Below, one piece after another: positions 37,263 to 46,840 of a stretch of 64,000 nucleotides of DNA (the first letter of the stretch is position 1; each line of letters begins with the position of its first letter). Origin of the DNA: Flavobacterium pisciphilum. Lineage in GTDB: Bacteria > Bacteroidota > Bacteroidia > Flavobacteriales > Flavobacteriaceae. Below the pieces are notes generated by a model. The model was not told the DNA's origin, ran no database searches, and saw nothing but the letters and a program-made list of their open reading frames with translations. The translations under genes and the position numbers were made by a program. The stretch spans positions 4,526,001-4,590,000 of the forward strand of contig NZ_JAJJMO010000001.1 of the NCBI RefSeq assembly GCF_020905345.1. Direction: 5' to 3'.

Positions 37263-37341
37263 ATGTTTCAGACAGCCATAAAACGCAACAATTAAAAAAA
37301 CTGGTTATCTTTGCACCACATCAACAACACAAACTAATTTC

Positions 37342-38520
37342 ATGAGTTCAGATTCAAGCAAAAGGTACGCACAAAGAGGAGTTTCGGCATCTAAAGAAGA
37401 CGTACACAACGCCATAAAAAACATTGATAAAGGACTGTTTCCACAAGCATTTTGTAAAATTGTCCCAGACTATTTAACCCAAGACGAAGCATATTGCCTT
37501 ATTATGCATGCCGATGGTGCAGGTACAAAATCATCTTTGGCCTATATGTATTGGAAAGAAACAGGCGATATATCAGTATGGAAAGGAATTGCACAAGATG
37601 CATTAATCATGAACATAGATGATTTACTATGTGTAGGAGCAACAGATAATATCTTGCTTTCATCAACAATCGGAAGAAATAAAAACTTAATTCCAGCCGA
37701 AGTAATTTCAGCAATTATCAATGGAACCGAAGAACTGATAAAAGAGTTAGATACTTTTGGCGTGACCATTCATTCAACAGGAGGAGAAACTGCCGATGTT
37801 GGTGATATTGTACGTACGATAATTGTAGATTCTACAGTAACGGCACGTATGAAACGTTCAAAAGTAGTGGATAATGCTAACATCAAAGCAGGTGATGTAA
37901 TCGTAGGATTGGCTTCATTTGGTCAATCAACATACGAGAAAAGTTATAATGGAGGTATGGGAAGCAACGGATTAACATCGGCACGTCACGATGTATTCGG
38001 TAAGTATTTAGCAACCAAATATCCAGAGAGTTTTGACGCAGCTGTTCCTGAAGAATTAATTTATTCAGGACAAGTAAAATTGACAGATGCAGTAGAGAAT
38101 AGCCCAATAGACGCAGGACAATTAGTGCTTTCGCCTACAAGAACCTACGCACCGATTATTAAGAAAATATTAGATAAATATACGCCAGACGAAATACACG
38201 GAATGGTGCATTGTAGTGGAGGAGCACAAACTAAAATCCTTCATTTCGTGCAGAATTTACACATTATAAAAGACAATCTATTTCCAGTTCCACCATTGTT
38301 TCAATTAATTCAGGAGCAATCTAAAACAGATTGGAAAGAAATGTACCAAGTATTTAATTGTGGGCACCGTATGGAATTATACGTTCCCGAAGCAATTGCA
38401 GAAGACATCATCGCGATTTCAAAATCATTTAATGTCGATGCACAAATCGTAGGAAGGGTAGAAGCTGCTGATACTAAAAAATTGACTATCACTAGCGAAT
38501 ACGGTACTTTCGAGTATTAA
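37342..38520 (+). CDS. purM: Phosphoribosylformylglycinamidine cyclo-ligase (AIR synthase)
   Basis: Closes the imidazole ring of FGAM to AIR with ATP, step five of purine synthesis. YAQRGVSASKEDVHNAIKNI opens the protein. HADGAGTKSSLAYMYW is the nucleotide-binding GxxxKS-type segment. VGATDNILLSSTIGRN and STGGETADVGDIVRT are the conserved metal- and substrate-binding parts. At 392 residues it is about 45 longer than E. coli PurM, as in other Bacteroidota. A TATCTTTG box lies at 37306-37313. The gene is alone, and a long hairpin follows. Confidence 0.93.
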   Translation: MSSDSSKRYAQRGVSASKEDVHNAIKNIDKGLFPQAFCKIVPDYLTQDEAYCLIMHADGAGTKSSLAYMYWKETGDISVWKGIAQDALIMNIDDLLCVGATDNILLSSTIGRNKNLIPAEVISAIINGTEELIKELDTFGVTIHSTGGETADVGDIVRTIIVDSTVTARMKRSKVVDNANIKAGDVIVGLASFGQSTYEKSYNGGMGSNGLTSARHDVFGKYLATKYPESFDAAVPEELIYSGQVKLTDAVENSPIDAGQLVLSPTRTYAPIIKKILDKYTPDEIHGMVHCSGGAQTKILHFVQNLHIIKDNLFPVPPLFQLIQEQSKTDWKEMYQVFNCGHRMELYVPEAIAEDIIAISKSFNVDAQIVGRVEAADTKKLTITSEYGTFEY

Positions 38521-38533
38521 AAACAAAATAGTT

Positions 38534-38609
38534 ACATATAAGTTATATAAGTTCATATAAACGTAGTGTCAAGCCAACTGAAATGAATTTATATAACTTA
38601 TGTGTTTTT
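38534..38609 (+). terminator. Long hairpin terminator after purM
   Basis: 38534-38556 (acatataagttatataagtt..) pairs with 38583-38605 over about 23 bases with three mismatches, followed by TTTTT. It begins 14 bases past the purM stop. The arms use the same phrase style as the other intergenic repeats. Confidence 0.7.
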
Positions 38610-38632
38610 ATTATAATTACAAGTAGCTTTTT

Positions 38633-38734
38633 TAGGAGCTAATCCTGCTGTACACTATATCTTTTCCGGCATCCCGATAAATATTGGGACCGCCCAAAAA
38701 GGATGTCGTTACTTCCGATAGCTATCGGAACAGG
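38633..38734 (+). repeat. Dispersed hairpin element, copy B, with a perfect 18-bp palindrome
   Basis: Shares the words CCTGCTGTACACTATATC and AAAAAGGATGTCGTT with copy A at 10311-10381. It contains TTCCGATAGCTATCGGAA, a perfect palindrome, at 38713-38730. A decayed relative of that palindrome (cccgataaatattggga) is at about 38673-38689. It is richer in G+C than its surroundings. Confidence 0.7.
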
Positions 38735-38819
38735 GTTAAAAATTACAGTTAGATAAAAATAGTGGGAATGGAATTTAAATTTCAGAACCCAAGTTTTTTT
38801 AATCTTTTAATTTAAAGAT

Positions 38820-39176
38820 ATGTACGAATTACTTTTTTGGAAATATTCAGAGGGGTTTTATTTAAACCACCACGAAGTATACGAAGCACTTGTCGAAGAA
38901 CAAGAAGTTGAAGGTTTAGAGCAGCTTCCTGTTGCAGTAATCCTAAACAGGATTAGCTCATTATTTTCTAAATGGGAGAAAGTCGATGACAACAGTTGGA
39001 AAAATAAAGAAGGAAAAGGAGCTTTTCAAGTAATAACTACACCACAAAGCATCAGAATCGATTGTTACGGGACTGAAGGAAAAGCAATGGATATTCTAGT
39101 AAATGCATTGGAGGAATTTAAATGTCCGCTATATGATCCACAAGTTCCAGAGCGCTATGATGATATGAATGAATAA
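38820..39176 (+). CDS. Small conserved-looking hypothetical protein
   Basis: A 118-residue soluble acidic protein I do not recognise. It has no signal peptide. It starts MYELLFWKYSEGFYLNHHEVYEAL, then a helix, and later two strands, GAFQVITTPQSIRIDCYG, and the acidic tail YDPQVPERYDDMNE. The compact alpha/beta build and lone position recall immunity proteins, but no effector gene is near. It lies 42 bases before the GNAT gene on the same strand, so the two may share a transcript. Confidence 0.65.
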   Translation: MYELLFWKYSEGFYLNHHEVYEALVEEQEVEGLEQLPVAVILNRISSLFSKWEKVDDNSWKNKEGKGAFQVITTPQSIRIDCYGTEGKAMDILVNALEEFKCPLYDPQVPERYDDMNE

Positions 39177-39218
39177 TTAAATGTTTTTTTAATAAATTAC
39201 AAAACTGATTTTTATAAA

Positions 39219-39815
39219 ATGGATTTTAATTTCGCCTCAAATATAGTACTCGAAGATGATTTAGTTTTACTACGTCCTTTGCAAAGAACAGATATAGACA
39301 ACTTATTAGAAATTTCTCTTAACGAACCAGAAACTTGGGAATATTCGTTAATTCGTGCCAACGGAAAAGAAAATCTTGAGAAATATATTGATATTGCTAT
39401 TAATGCGAGAGATAATAAAATCGAATTTCCTTTTATTGTTTTTGATAAAAAATCAGGAAAATACGCAGGAAGCACCCGTTTTTACGATATGAGTATTTCG
39501 TACAAAACACTACAATTAGGATATACTTGGTACGGTTCAGCCTTTAGAGGGACAGGATTAAACAAGCATTGCAAATACTTATTATTGCAATATGCTTTTG
39601 AAACCATGGGAATGGAACGAGTAGAATTTCGTGCTGATAATAATAACCAGCGTAGTGTTGCTGCAATGAAAAGTATTGGTTGTAAAGTTGAAGGAGTTTT
39701 ACGTAATCATATGCCAACTTTTGGTAGTGATGTGCGTCGCGATACCATTATTTTGAGCATCTTACGCGAAGAATGGTTTAGCGAAGTAAAAGAAAACTTA
39801 AAGCAAAAACTATAA
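39219..39815 (+). CDS. GNAT-family N-acetyltransferase (RimJ/RimL-like)
   Basis: A 198-residue acetyltransferase of the Acetyltransf_3 group. LVLLRPLQRTDIDNLLEISL opens the fold. GYTWYGSAFRGTGLNKHCKYLL carries the acetyl-CoA pyrophosphate loop (RGTGLN for R/QxxGxG/A). ERVEFRADNNNQRSVAAMKS with GCKVEGVLRNH is the usual C-terminal signature. Its acceptor could be a ribosomal protein N-terminus or a small molecule and cannot be told from sequence. It lies downstream of the small unknown gene. Confidence 0.85.
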   Translation: MDFNFASNIVLEDDLVLLRPLQRTDIDNLLEISLNEPETWEYSLIRANGKENLEKYIDIAINARDNKIEFPFIVFDKKSGKYAGSTRFYDMSISYKTLQLGYTWYGSAFRGTGLNKHCKYLLLQYAFETMGMERVEFRADNNNQRSVAAMKSIGCKVEGVLRNHMPTFGSDVRRDTIILSILREEWFSEVKENLKQKL

Positions 39816-39909
39816 TATCTATTTATCAAGTAGCACCCATTTAGTTAAGACAGGCATAAATCATTGTAATATCTATAGCTAAAAATAATTGCATTCAGTA
39901 AAATACAAT

Positions 39910-40530
39910 CTACCCGTCTTTCAATAATACATGCTGTTCTTTTCTAATTTTGGCAAGTAATTTATCGATATAAGATTTTATTTTTTGCGGTAATAAATCC
40001 CAGTTTTTATCTTTCTTAAAACTTCTACAATAGTCTAAGTCGCACTCAACAGCGCGTATAGCGTATTTTTTACCTTTATAAACAGTAATGATTTTAATAC
40101 GTCTTATATTTTCATCATCTGTTTTGGTGCCATATACAAGTATAGGTTCTATATATCCATCATTGTCTATATCCTGAGTGCTACAATATTTTGTCCAAAA
40201 CCAAATAGAAGTTTCTTCAGCTTCAGCACTTTCAACGAAATCGTTTATAGTCCATTTTACGAGATAACCACCATGATCATTTAAATAGCAAACGGCTTCA
40301 ATTTTGGTATTTAAGGTATCTTTAGACGAAACAACTTTTTGATTCTCATTTAAAGTCAGCTCATAAACGCCGCCTTTATCTTGGTATTCGTAGGCTCTAA
40401 AAATGGGAAATTTACCCTTATCCAAATCTCGTTCGATTATTTCGCTTTCGCTCAGTATTTTGCTTTGTGCAGCTTGCGAAAAACCAAGTATAGAGTAAAA
40501 GAAAACTAATAATAAAATAAGTTTTTTCAT
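39910..40530 (-). CDS. Exported protein with a DxDxDG calcium-type loop
   Basis: A 206-residue protein with a signal peptide (MKKLILLLVFFYSILGFSQA). The middle contains WFWTKYCSTQDIDNDGYIEPILVYGT, an acidic loop of the FG-GAP or EF-hand kind followed by a strand. Proteins with this pattern in Riemerella and Flavobacterium have been annotated as the M949_RS01915 family, linked to surface polysaccharide. I am not sure of that match. It ends in a lysine-rich helix. It stands alone. Confidence 0.6.
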   Translation of the reverse strand: MKKLILLLVFFYSILGFSQAAQSKILSESEIIERDLDKGKFPIFRAYEYQDKGGVYELTLNENQKVVSSKDTLNTKIEAVCYLNDHGGYLVKWTINDFVESAEAEETSIWFWTKYCSTQDIDNDGYIEPILVYGTKTDDENIRRIKIITVYKGKKYAIRAVECDLDYCRSFKKDKNWDLLPQKIKSYIDKLLAKIRKEQHVLLKDG

Positions 40531-40762
40531 AAGTTAAAATACTTTTTTGACTACTCAAAGATATTCATTTTTAGCTTTATTTTTAAAAAAGTAAGTGAAT
40601 ACAGTATTAAAATTCAGAATCAAATTTCATTGATAGGATTCGCAAAGTAATTTTCAAAAAACCAATTTTTATTGTAATTTTCTAAGCTGAAAGTGTTATT
40701 AAATCGTTTTAGTAAAAAAAGATACTATCGCTAACCCAAAACCATAAAACAAAAAAGACCCA

Positions 40763-43102
40763 ATGAATAATGTAAAATACAAAGGTTTTCTTTTCGGATT
40801 ATCAATTTTAATGTTCGGCTATAGCCATAAAATGAGCGGACAGGAAAAAGCGAATAAACTCAAAGAATTAGTTCAATATGTAGATCCAATGATAGGGACT
40901 GCCAAGATGGGACATACTTATCCAGGTGCAACAGTACCATTTGGGAGTGTGCAATTGAGTCCAGAAACGGATACGATTCCCTACGCAACAAATGGTAAGT
41001 ATAATAAAGATGTTTACAAATATTGCGCAGGATACCAATACGAAGATAAAACGATAGTAGGATTTAGTCATACCCATTTTAGTGGTACTGGTCACTCAGA
41101 TTTAGGTGATTTTTTAATTATGCCTACAACAGGAAAATTGCAATTAAATCCAGGTACAGCCAGTCGCCCCGAAACAGGATACCGATCTGTATTCTCACAT
41201 AAAACAGAAAAAGCTGAGCCAGCATATTATAGTGTTCTTTTGGAAGATCACAATATCAAAGCAGAGCTTACAGCAACAACAAGGGTTGGAATGCATCAAT
41301 ATACATTTCCAAAATCAGATGAGGCACATATTATTTTAGATCTTACAGCTGGAATTTATAACTATGATAAAAAGAATGTTTGGACTTTTGTTCGTGTAGA
41401 GAACGATACTTTAATTACAGGATATCGCCAAACAAATGGTTGGGCAAGAACAAGAACAGTATATTTTGCAATGTCATTTAGTAAGCCTATTAAAGGATAT
41501 GGACAGGCTACACCCGAAAAAAGCGTGTATAAAGGGTTCTGGGGGAAGTTTGATCAAACCAAAGGTTTTCCTGAAATGGCAGGGGCAAACCTAAAATTGT
41601 ATTTTGATTTTGATACGAATGAAAATGAAAAGATAAAAATAAAATTTGCTATTTCGCCTGTCAGCACACAAGGAGCATTGGCTAATATGAAAGCAGAAAT
41701 TCCAGATTGGGATTTTGAAAGAGTTAAAAAAGAAAGTCAGGAAGTTTGGAACAAAGAATTAAATAAAATTCAGGTACAGACTCTCAAGAAAGAAGACATG
41801 GTTAATTTTTATACCGCAATGTATCATGCTTTTCTTGGACCTACAGTATATATGGATAACGATGGGAATTACAAAGGGTTGGATGGAAATATTCATAAAG
41901 CAACCACATTTCAGAACTATACCAGTTTTTCGCTGTGGGATACCTATAGAGCTTTGCATCCATTATTTAATATCGTACAGCCAAAAAGAAATTCAGATAT
42001 GATAAATTCAATGCTGGCACATTATGATCAAAGTGTACATAAAATGTTGCCGATATGGTCGCATTATGGCAATGAAAATTGGTGCATGATTGGGTATCAT
42101 AGCGTTTCGGTTATTGCTGATGCAATTGTAAAAGGGAACGTAAATTTTGATGCAGATAAAGCTCTTTTAGCGACTGTAAATACAGCCAAAGTTCCTTATT
42201 ACGATGGATTAGAGTATTACATGAAAAAAGGATATGTTCCAGAGGATAAAAACGGATCATCGGTATCTAAAACTTTAGAATATGCTTATGATGATTGGGC
42301 GATTGCTCAGGCAGCCAAAAAATTAGGAAAAGAAGATATTTACAATGTGTTTTCTAAAAGAGCAGAGAGTTATAAAAATGTGTATGATGCCAAAACAGGT
42401 TTTATGAGACCTAAACTTGATGATGGAACATTCAAGAAAGAGTTTGATCCATTAGATACACACGGGCAAGGTTTTATCGAAGGAAATTCTTGGAACTACA
42501 GTTTATACATGCCACAAGACCCAGCAGGAATGATAAAAATGATGAATGGCAAAGAGGCTTTTACAAGAAGATTAGACTCCCTATTTTCGATGCATTTACC
42601 AGATAAATATTTTGAAAATACAGAAGATATTACCAAAGAAGGAATTATTGGTAATTATGTTCATGGAAATGAGCCTTCGCATCACGTAGTTTATTTGTAC
42701 AACTGGACCAATTCTCCATGGAAAGCACAAGATAAAATCAGAATGATCTTAAAAAGAATGTATCAAAATGGACCAGATGGACTAGGAGGGAATGATGATT
42801 TTGGACAAATGAGTGCTTGGTATATTTTTAGTAGTCTAGGGTTTTATCCAGTTGCGCCCGGATCAGTTGATTATAGTTTAGGAAGTCCGTTGGTTGCAAA
42901 TGCAGTTTTTAATCTTGAAAACGGAAAAATTTTTGAAGTTGCCACAATAAACCAATCAGATAAAAATGTGTTTGTTAGCAAAGTGCTTTTAAATGGAAAA
43001 CCACTTACAAGTCCTATAATAAAACATAGTGATATTATCAACGGAGGGAAGATTACGTTTTATATGAGTAGTAAGCCAAATAAAAAAATATATCAGAATT
43101 AA
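40763..43102 (+). CDS. GH92-family alpha-mannosidase
   Basis: A 779-residue exported exo-alpha-mannosidase, which removes mannose from N-glycans or mannan with Ca2+. The N-terminal beta-sandwich has VDPMIGTAKMGHTYPGATVPFG and GFSHTHFSGTGHSD. The (alpha/alpha)6 domain has FSLWDTYRALHPLF, HGQGFIEGNSWNYS with catalytic Glu, and GNDDFGQMSAWYIFSSLGFYP with the general-base Asp pair. The usual length is 700-780. The N-terminus is weakly hydrophobic with a possible signal. No SusC/SusD pair is nearby, so it is not in a standard polysaccharide utilisation locus here. Confidence 0.93.
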   Translation: MNNVKYKGFLFGLSILMFGYSHKMSGQEKANKLKELVQYVDPMIGTAKMGHTYPGATVPFGSVQLSPETDTIPYATNGKYNKDVYKYCAGYQYEDKTIVGFSHTHFSGTGHSDLGDFLIMPTTGKLQLNPGTASRPETGYRSVFSHKTEKAEPAYYSVLLEDHNIKAELTATTRVGMHQYTFPKSDEAHIILDLTAGIYNYDKKNVWTFVRVENDTLITGYRQTNGWARTRTVYFAMSFSKPIKGYGQATPEKSVYKGFWGKFDQTKGFPEMAGANLKLYFDFDTNENEKIKIKFAISPVSTQGALANMKAEIPDWDFERVKKESQEVWNKELNKIQVQTLKKEDMVNFYTAMYHAFLGPTVYMDNDGNYKGLDGNIHKATTFQNYTSFSLWDTYRALHPLFNIVQPKRNSDMINSMLAHYDQSVHKMLPIWSHYGNENWCMIGYHSVSVIADAIVKGNVNFDADKALLATVNTAKVPYYDGLEYYMKKGYVPEDKNGSSVSKTLEYAYDDWAIAQAAKKLGKEDIYNVFSKRAESYKNVYDAKTGFMRPKLDDGTFKKEFDPLDTHGQGFIEGNSWNYSLYMPQDPAGMIKMMNGKEAFTRRLDSLFSMHLPDKYFENTEDITKEGIIGNYVHGNEPSHHVVYLYNWTNSPWKAQDKIRMILKRMYQNGPDGLGGNDDFGQMSAWYIFSSLGFYPVAPGSVDYSLGSPLVANAVFNLENGKIFEVATINQSDKNVFVSKVLLNGKPLTSPIIKHSDIINGGKITFYMSSKPNKKIYQN

Positions 43103-43315
43103 CAGTTATTCTATTAAAAAGGATGGTTTTTTACTGAGCCTTAATGATGAAATTTTTATTGTAATTAAAATAGAAATGTAATGCTGTTTGTAAAAAACTT
43201 TGCGAAATTTGCCTTATAAATTTAGTGCAGATAAAATTGCCGCAATTCTTGATTTATATTGAGAAATGAAAATGGCAATAGGATATGTTCAATTAAAAAT
43301 AAATAAAAACTACAC

Positions 43316-43759
43316 ATGAAAATAAATCCTAAAAACGGAATAGACAAGTTGTTGTTTGGTATGAAACAGAATGATGTTACAGCTATTTATGGCAAACCAG
43401 ACAGAAACTATAAAGATGAAGATGATAATGTGATTTTTGCTTACAATAAGCACAAAATGAGATTGACATTCTATCAGGAAGAAGATTTAAAATTAGGGTA
43501 TGTTGTAGCTTCAAGTCCAAGTTTAGAAATCTTTGGTTTTAAAATCATAGGAAGAAAAATAGCAGATGTAAAAAAGGATCTGGCTACTAAAGGAATTACA
43601 AAATTCACACAAGAAGAGTTTGATACTTTTGAGAACTATTTCAACGAAGAAAACTGGATTATCTTTCAGACAGAATTTGAAGAAGTAGTAAAGTTTGAAA
43701 TCGGAGCTATCATCAATAATAAAGATGAATTTGATTGGAAATTTCCAACTAAGAAATAA
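43316..43759 (+). CDS. Hypothetical protein with a BamE-like opening motif
   Basis: A 147-residue soluble protein without a signal peptide. The opening GIDKLLFGMKQNDVTAIYGKPD has the lGM..edV...yGkPd pattern of BamE/OmlA-like and related small alpha/beta folds. A second copy of the pattern is weaker, FGFKIIGRKIADVKKDLATKG. It may therefore be a two-unit protein. I do not recognise a function. A bidirectional terminator follows 12 bases past the stop. Confidence 0.65.
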   Translation: MKINPKNGIDKLLFGMKQNDVTAIYGKPDRNYKDEDDNVIFAYNKHKMRLTFYQEEDLKLGYVVASSPSLEIFGFKIIGRKIADVKKDLATKGITKFTQEEFDTFENYFNEENWIIFQTEFEEVVKFEIGAIINNKDEFDWKFPTKK

Positions 43760-43770
43760 AAGAAGAGTAT

Positions 43771-43803
43771 AAAAAAACCGACAGTTAACTGTCGGTTTTT
43801 TTT
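43771..43803. terminator. Bidirectional terminator between convergent genes
   Basis: AAAACCGACAG, loop TTAA, CTGTCGGTTTT, with A- and T-runs outside. It lies between the BamE-like gene (plus) and the prolyl isomerase operon (minus). Confidence 0.9.
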
Positions 43804-43823
43804 ATGATATAATTTAAGAGAAA

Positions 43824-45038
43824 TTATTGTTTTGGAGTTGGTTGCTCTTTGTAGATTTCCAATTCAAAAATAAGGGTTGCGTTTGGTGGAATTACTCCGC
43901 CAGCACCTCTTTCACCATAAGCAAGTTTTGATGGAAGGAAGAATATTGCTTTCTCTCCATAAGACATAAGGTCTAATCCTTCGATAAATCCAGGAATCAT
44001 ACCGTCTTTTTTACCCGCTTGAAAAGGAAAAGCTTGGTAGCCTCCTTGTGCAGCACGATTTACATCGTGTTTTCCGTAAGCTCTAGCAACTTCTTCAAAA
44101 CTACTGTCAAAAAGAGTTCCATCTTCAAAATAACCTGCATAATGAAAATAGAAAGTTGAACCAGCTGCTGGTTTTACTCCAGTTCCTTTTTGAACTATTT
44201 TATAAGACAAACCAGATGGAGTCGTTGTTGCAGTAGCTTTTGCAGTGTCAAAATATGCTTTTTTAGCTGCAATTACAGTAGCGTATTTTTCTTTATAAAG
44301 ACGCTCTTGTTCAAGAGCTGCTGCTTGTGCTTGTTTGGTTTTTTCAGCATCAAGTAAAGCTTGTTTTTTAGCTTCTTCAGCTTTATTATCGTAATACGAA
44401 GCAAATACTTTAGGTGCATCAAATTTCTTCGCCATAGCTCCTTTACGAGTAATGGTTACAGTTTGTATTACATCATCTTGAAGGATAAGATTAACAACAT
44501 CCATTCCTTGAACAACATGACCAAATATAGTGTGCTTGTCATTTAACCAAGGAGTATCTTTATGAGTAATAAAGAATTGACTTCCGTTAGTAGTAGGACC
44601 AGAATTAGCCATTGCAAGAATACCGCCTTTATCAAATCTAAGATCTGATACAAACTCATCTTTAAAAGCGTATCCAGGACCTCCAGAACCATTTCCGTCT
44701 GGATCTCCACCTTGAATCATGAAGTCATTAATAACTCTGTGAAATTTTAAACCATCAAAAAATGGTTTTCCTTTTAATCTTTCAACAGTTACATAAGGAT
44801 TTGTTCCTTCTGCTAATGATACAAAATTAGCTACAGTAACAGGAGTTTTTATGTATTCAAGTTGCAATACGATATTTCCTTTTTTGGTTGTAATCGTAGC
44901 AAAAATCCCTTCGTTTTCAGCAGGTTTTGTTGCAACTTTAGTAATTGTTTTTTTCTTGCCTTGAACTGGCTTTTTAGTCGTTTGTGCTTGTAGGTTTAAT
45001 ACACCCAAGCAAAATAAAAATAGAATTTTTAATTTCAT
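43824..45038 (-). CDS. Double-domain peptidyl-prolyl isomerase (cyclophilin plus FKBP), exported
   Basis: A 404-residue periplasmic folding catalyst with signal peptide [19 protein letters not shown]. The cyclophilin domain (about 45-205) has [20 protein letters not shown], and [16 protein letters not shown] helical linker of about 65 residues rich in Ala/Lys/Gln follows. The FKBP domain (about 275-400) has [19 protein letters not shown] and [20 protein letters not shown]. It is the last gene of nrnA-gldI-ppi-ppi, 39 bases after its paralogue. Confidence 0.9.
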   Translation of the reverse strand: MKLKILFLFCLGVLNLQAQTTKKPVQGKKKTITKVATKPAENEGIFATITTKKGNIVLQLEYIKTPVTVANFVSLAEGTNPYVTVERLKGKPFFDGLKFHRVINDFMIQGGDPDGNGSGGPGYAFKDEFVSDLRFDKGGILAMANSGPTTNGSQFFITHKDTPWLNDKHTIFGHVVQGMDVVNLILQDDVIQTVTITRKGAMAKKFDAPKVFASYYDNKAEEAKKQALLDAEKTKQAQAAALEQERLYKEKYATVIAAKKAYFDTAKATATTTPSGLSYKIVQKGTGVKPAAGSTFYFHYAGYFEDGTLFDSSFEEVARAYGKHDVNRAAQGGYQAFPFQAGKKDGMIPGFIEGLDLMSYGEKAIFFLPSKLAYGERGAGGVIPPNATLIFELEIYKEQPTPKQ

Positions 45039-45077
45039 CTGATTCTAATTTAAGAGCTGTTAATTTTTAATATAAAC

Positions 45078-46172
45078 TTATTCTGTTGGCATTTTCTCTA
45101 ACAACTGAACTTCAAATATAATATTTGCGTTTGGTGGAATTACTCCTCCAGCTCCAGCTTGTCCATAAGCTAAATGTGAAGGAATGAAAAGTACTGCTTT
45201 GTCTCCAAATGAAAGCTTTTCGATACCTTCTATGAAACCTGGAATCATACCTTCTTTTGCACCTGCTTGAAACGGAATTGGGTTGTATTGTCTTGCTTCT
45301 GCTCTTGCAGCATCAAATTTCCCAAAAGATTTAGCTACGTTTGCCATACTTGTATCAAATAATGTTCCGTCTTCAAGGAAGCCAGCATAGTTGATGAAAA
45401 CTTGTGCACCATTAGCAGGTTTTTTACCTGTTCCTTTTTCAGTAATAATATATTCTAACCCTGAACTTGTTTTTGTTGCTTTAGCTTTTAAAGCAGCATA
45501 AGAAGCTAGTTTTTCGTCACGAACTTCTTTGAATTTAGATTCAAATTCGCTTTTTGCTTTTGCTTCAACAGAAAAATAATCATGAAATACTTTTACAGCA
45601 TCAAATTTCTTTGCAGCTTCACCATTTCTGATAATAGTTACTTTTACGATGTGATCATCTTGTTTGATTTGGTTTACAACTTCCATTCCTTTGTCTACAA
45701 CCTGACCAAAAATAGTATGTTTACCTTCTAACCAAGGAGTTTCAACGTGAGTGATAAAAAACTGACTGCTATTTGTAGCTGGTCCGTTATTTGCCATTGC
45801 TAAAACACCACCTTTGTCAAATTTCAAATCGTTAGATTCATCTTTGAATTTATATCCAGTGTCTCCAGAACCAGTTCCTAATGGGTCACCAGTTTGAATC
45901 ATGAAATCTTCGATTACTCTGTGGAATTTTAATCCGTCAAAAAAAGGTTTCTTTTTTAATTCTGGATTAGTAACAAATTCGTTTTTACCTTCTGCAAGTG
46001 TTACAAAATTAGCTACAGTTATAGGCGCTTTTTGATAGTTTAATTCAACAATGATATTTCCTTTGTTGGTTTCAATTTCTGCATATAAACCATCAGGCAA
46101 ATTGCTATGTTCGTCTTTACAAGAGTAAAGTGTTGTAATGGCAAGTAATAATAATATGAGGCTTTTTTTCAT
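45078..46172 (-). CDS. Double-domain peptidyl-prolyl isomerase lipoprotein (cyclophilin plus FKBP)
   Basis: A 364-residue paralogue of the next gene with the same domain order, but starting with a lipoprotein signal (MKKSLILLLLAITTLYSCKD). The cyclophilin part has [20 protein letters not shown] and SSQFFITHVETPWLEG. The FKBP part has [20 protein letters not shown] and [20 protein letters not shown]. The linker is about 45 residues. One copy is thus membrane-anchored and the other soluble. It lies 24 bases after gldI. The tandem pair looks like a duplication followed by a change of targeting signal. Confidence 0.9.
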   Translation of the reverse strand: MKKSLILLLLAITTLYSCKDEHSNLPDGLYAEIETNKGNIIVELNYQKAPITVANFVTLAEGKNEFVTNPELKKKPFFDGLKFHRVIEDFMIQTGDPLGTGSGDTGYKFKDESNDLKFDKGGVLAMANNGPATNSSQFFITHVETPWLEGKHTIFGQVVDKGMEVVNQIKQDDHIVKVTIIRNGEAAKKFDAVKVFHDYFSVEAKAKSEFESKFKEVRDEKLASYAALKAKATKTSSGLEYIITEKGTGKKPANGAQVFINYAGFLEDGTLFDTSMANVAKSFGKFDAARAEARQYNPIPFQAGAKEGMIPGFIEGIEKLSFGDKAVLFIPSHLAYGQAGAGGVIPPNANIIFEVQLLEKMPTE

Positions 46173-46196
46173 TTTTAAAATATTAATTGTTTTTTA

Positions 46197-46835
46197 TTAA
46201 TTTAATGAGTCATTCTTTATTGCAGGCGTTGTAGGTTTCGGTGCTTCAGTTTTTGGTGATCTTGCTTCCATTTGTTTTCTATAAGCTGTTTCTGGAACAA
46301 AATTGTGTAAAGTAACAGTGCAAATTAACGGCTGGTTAATTCCAATTCGTTTTTCATCACCATGATAACCATAAGCCATATGAGATGGAAATAAGAAATT
46401 TACTGTTTCGTTTTTACGCATTAGTTTGATACCATCACGCAATCCCATCATGATTTCTTGCTTATCTACAAAATAGGTTTGAGGTCTTAACTCCATTTCG
46501 CTATAAATAACATTCCCTTTAAGGTCTTTTATTTCATAGTCAAAAAAAGCAACATCTCCTTTTTTTGGAGTTATTGTATCTGTAGTGTTTTGGTTTTCAT
46601 AAGCGTACCAGTATCCTTTTGAAGAAGCAATATATTTTATTTTAGGGTTGTTTTTGATAACAGTCTTAATTTGTTGTTCTTCGGTAGCTACAAGTTTTTT
46701 ATTTCTTTCGATAGATTTTTTCATGAATGTACCTGAAGAAATAGAAACGGGTCTTCTGGCTTCTTCATGCTGTTTACAGCTCGAAACTAAAACGGCTAAA
46801 ACAATAGCTGAAGCAAATATTTTAGGGTAGTTCAT
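46197..46835 (-). CDS. gldI: Gliding motility lipoprotein GldI (FKBP-type prolyl isomerase)
   Basis: A 212-residue lipoprotein (MNYPKIFASAIVLAVLVSSCKQHEE) with a C-terminal FKBP-like domain (about 90-185). DVAFFDYEIKDLKGNVIYS, MMGLRDGIKLMRKNE and FLFPSHMAYGYHGDE fit GldI. In Flavobacterium johnsoniae GldI is needed for gliding and is thought to help fold envelope motility proteins. The extra N-terminal segment (about 25-85) is also a GldI trait. It starts six bases after the nrnA stop, so it is translated from the same message. Confidence 0.9.
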   Translation of the reverse strand: MNYPKIFASAIVLAVLVSSCKQHEEARRPVSISSGTFMKKSIERNKKLVATEEQQIKTVIKNNPKIKYIASSKGYWYAYENQNTTDTITPKKGDVAFFDYEIKDLKGNVIYSEMELRPQTYFVDKQEIMMGLRDGIKLMRKNETVNFLFPSHMAYGYHGDEKRIGINQPLICTVTLHNFVPETAYRKQMEARSPKTEAPKPTTPAIKNDSLN

Positions 46836-46840
46836 GGTTG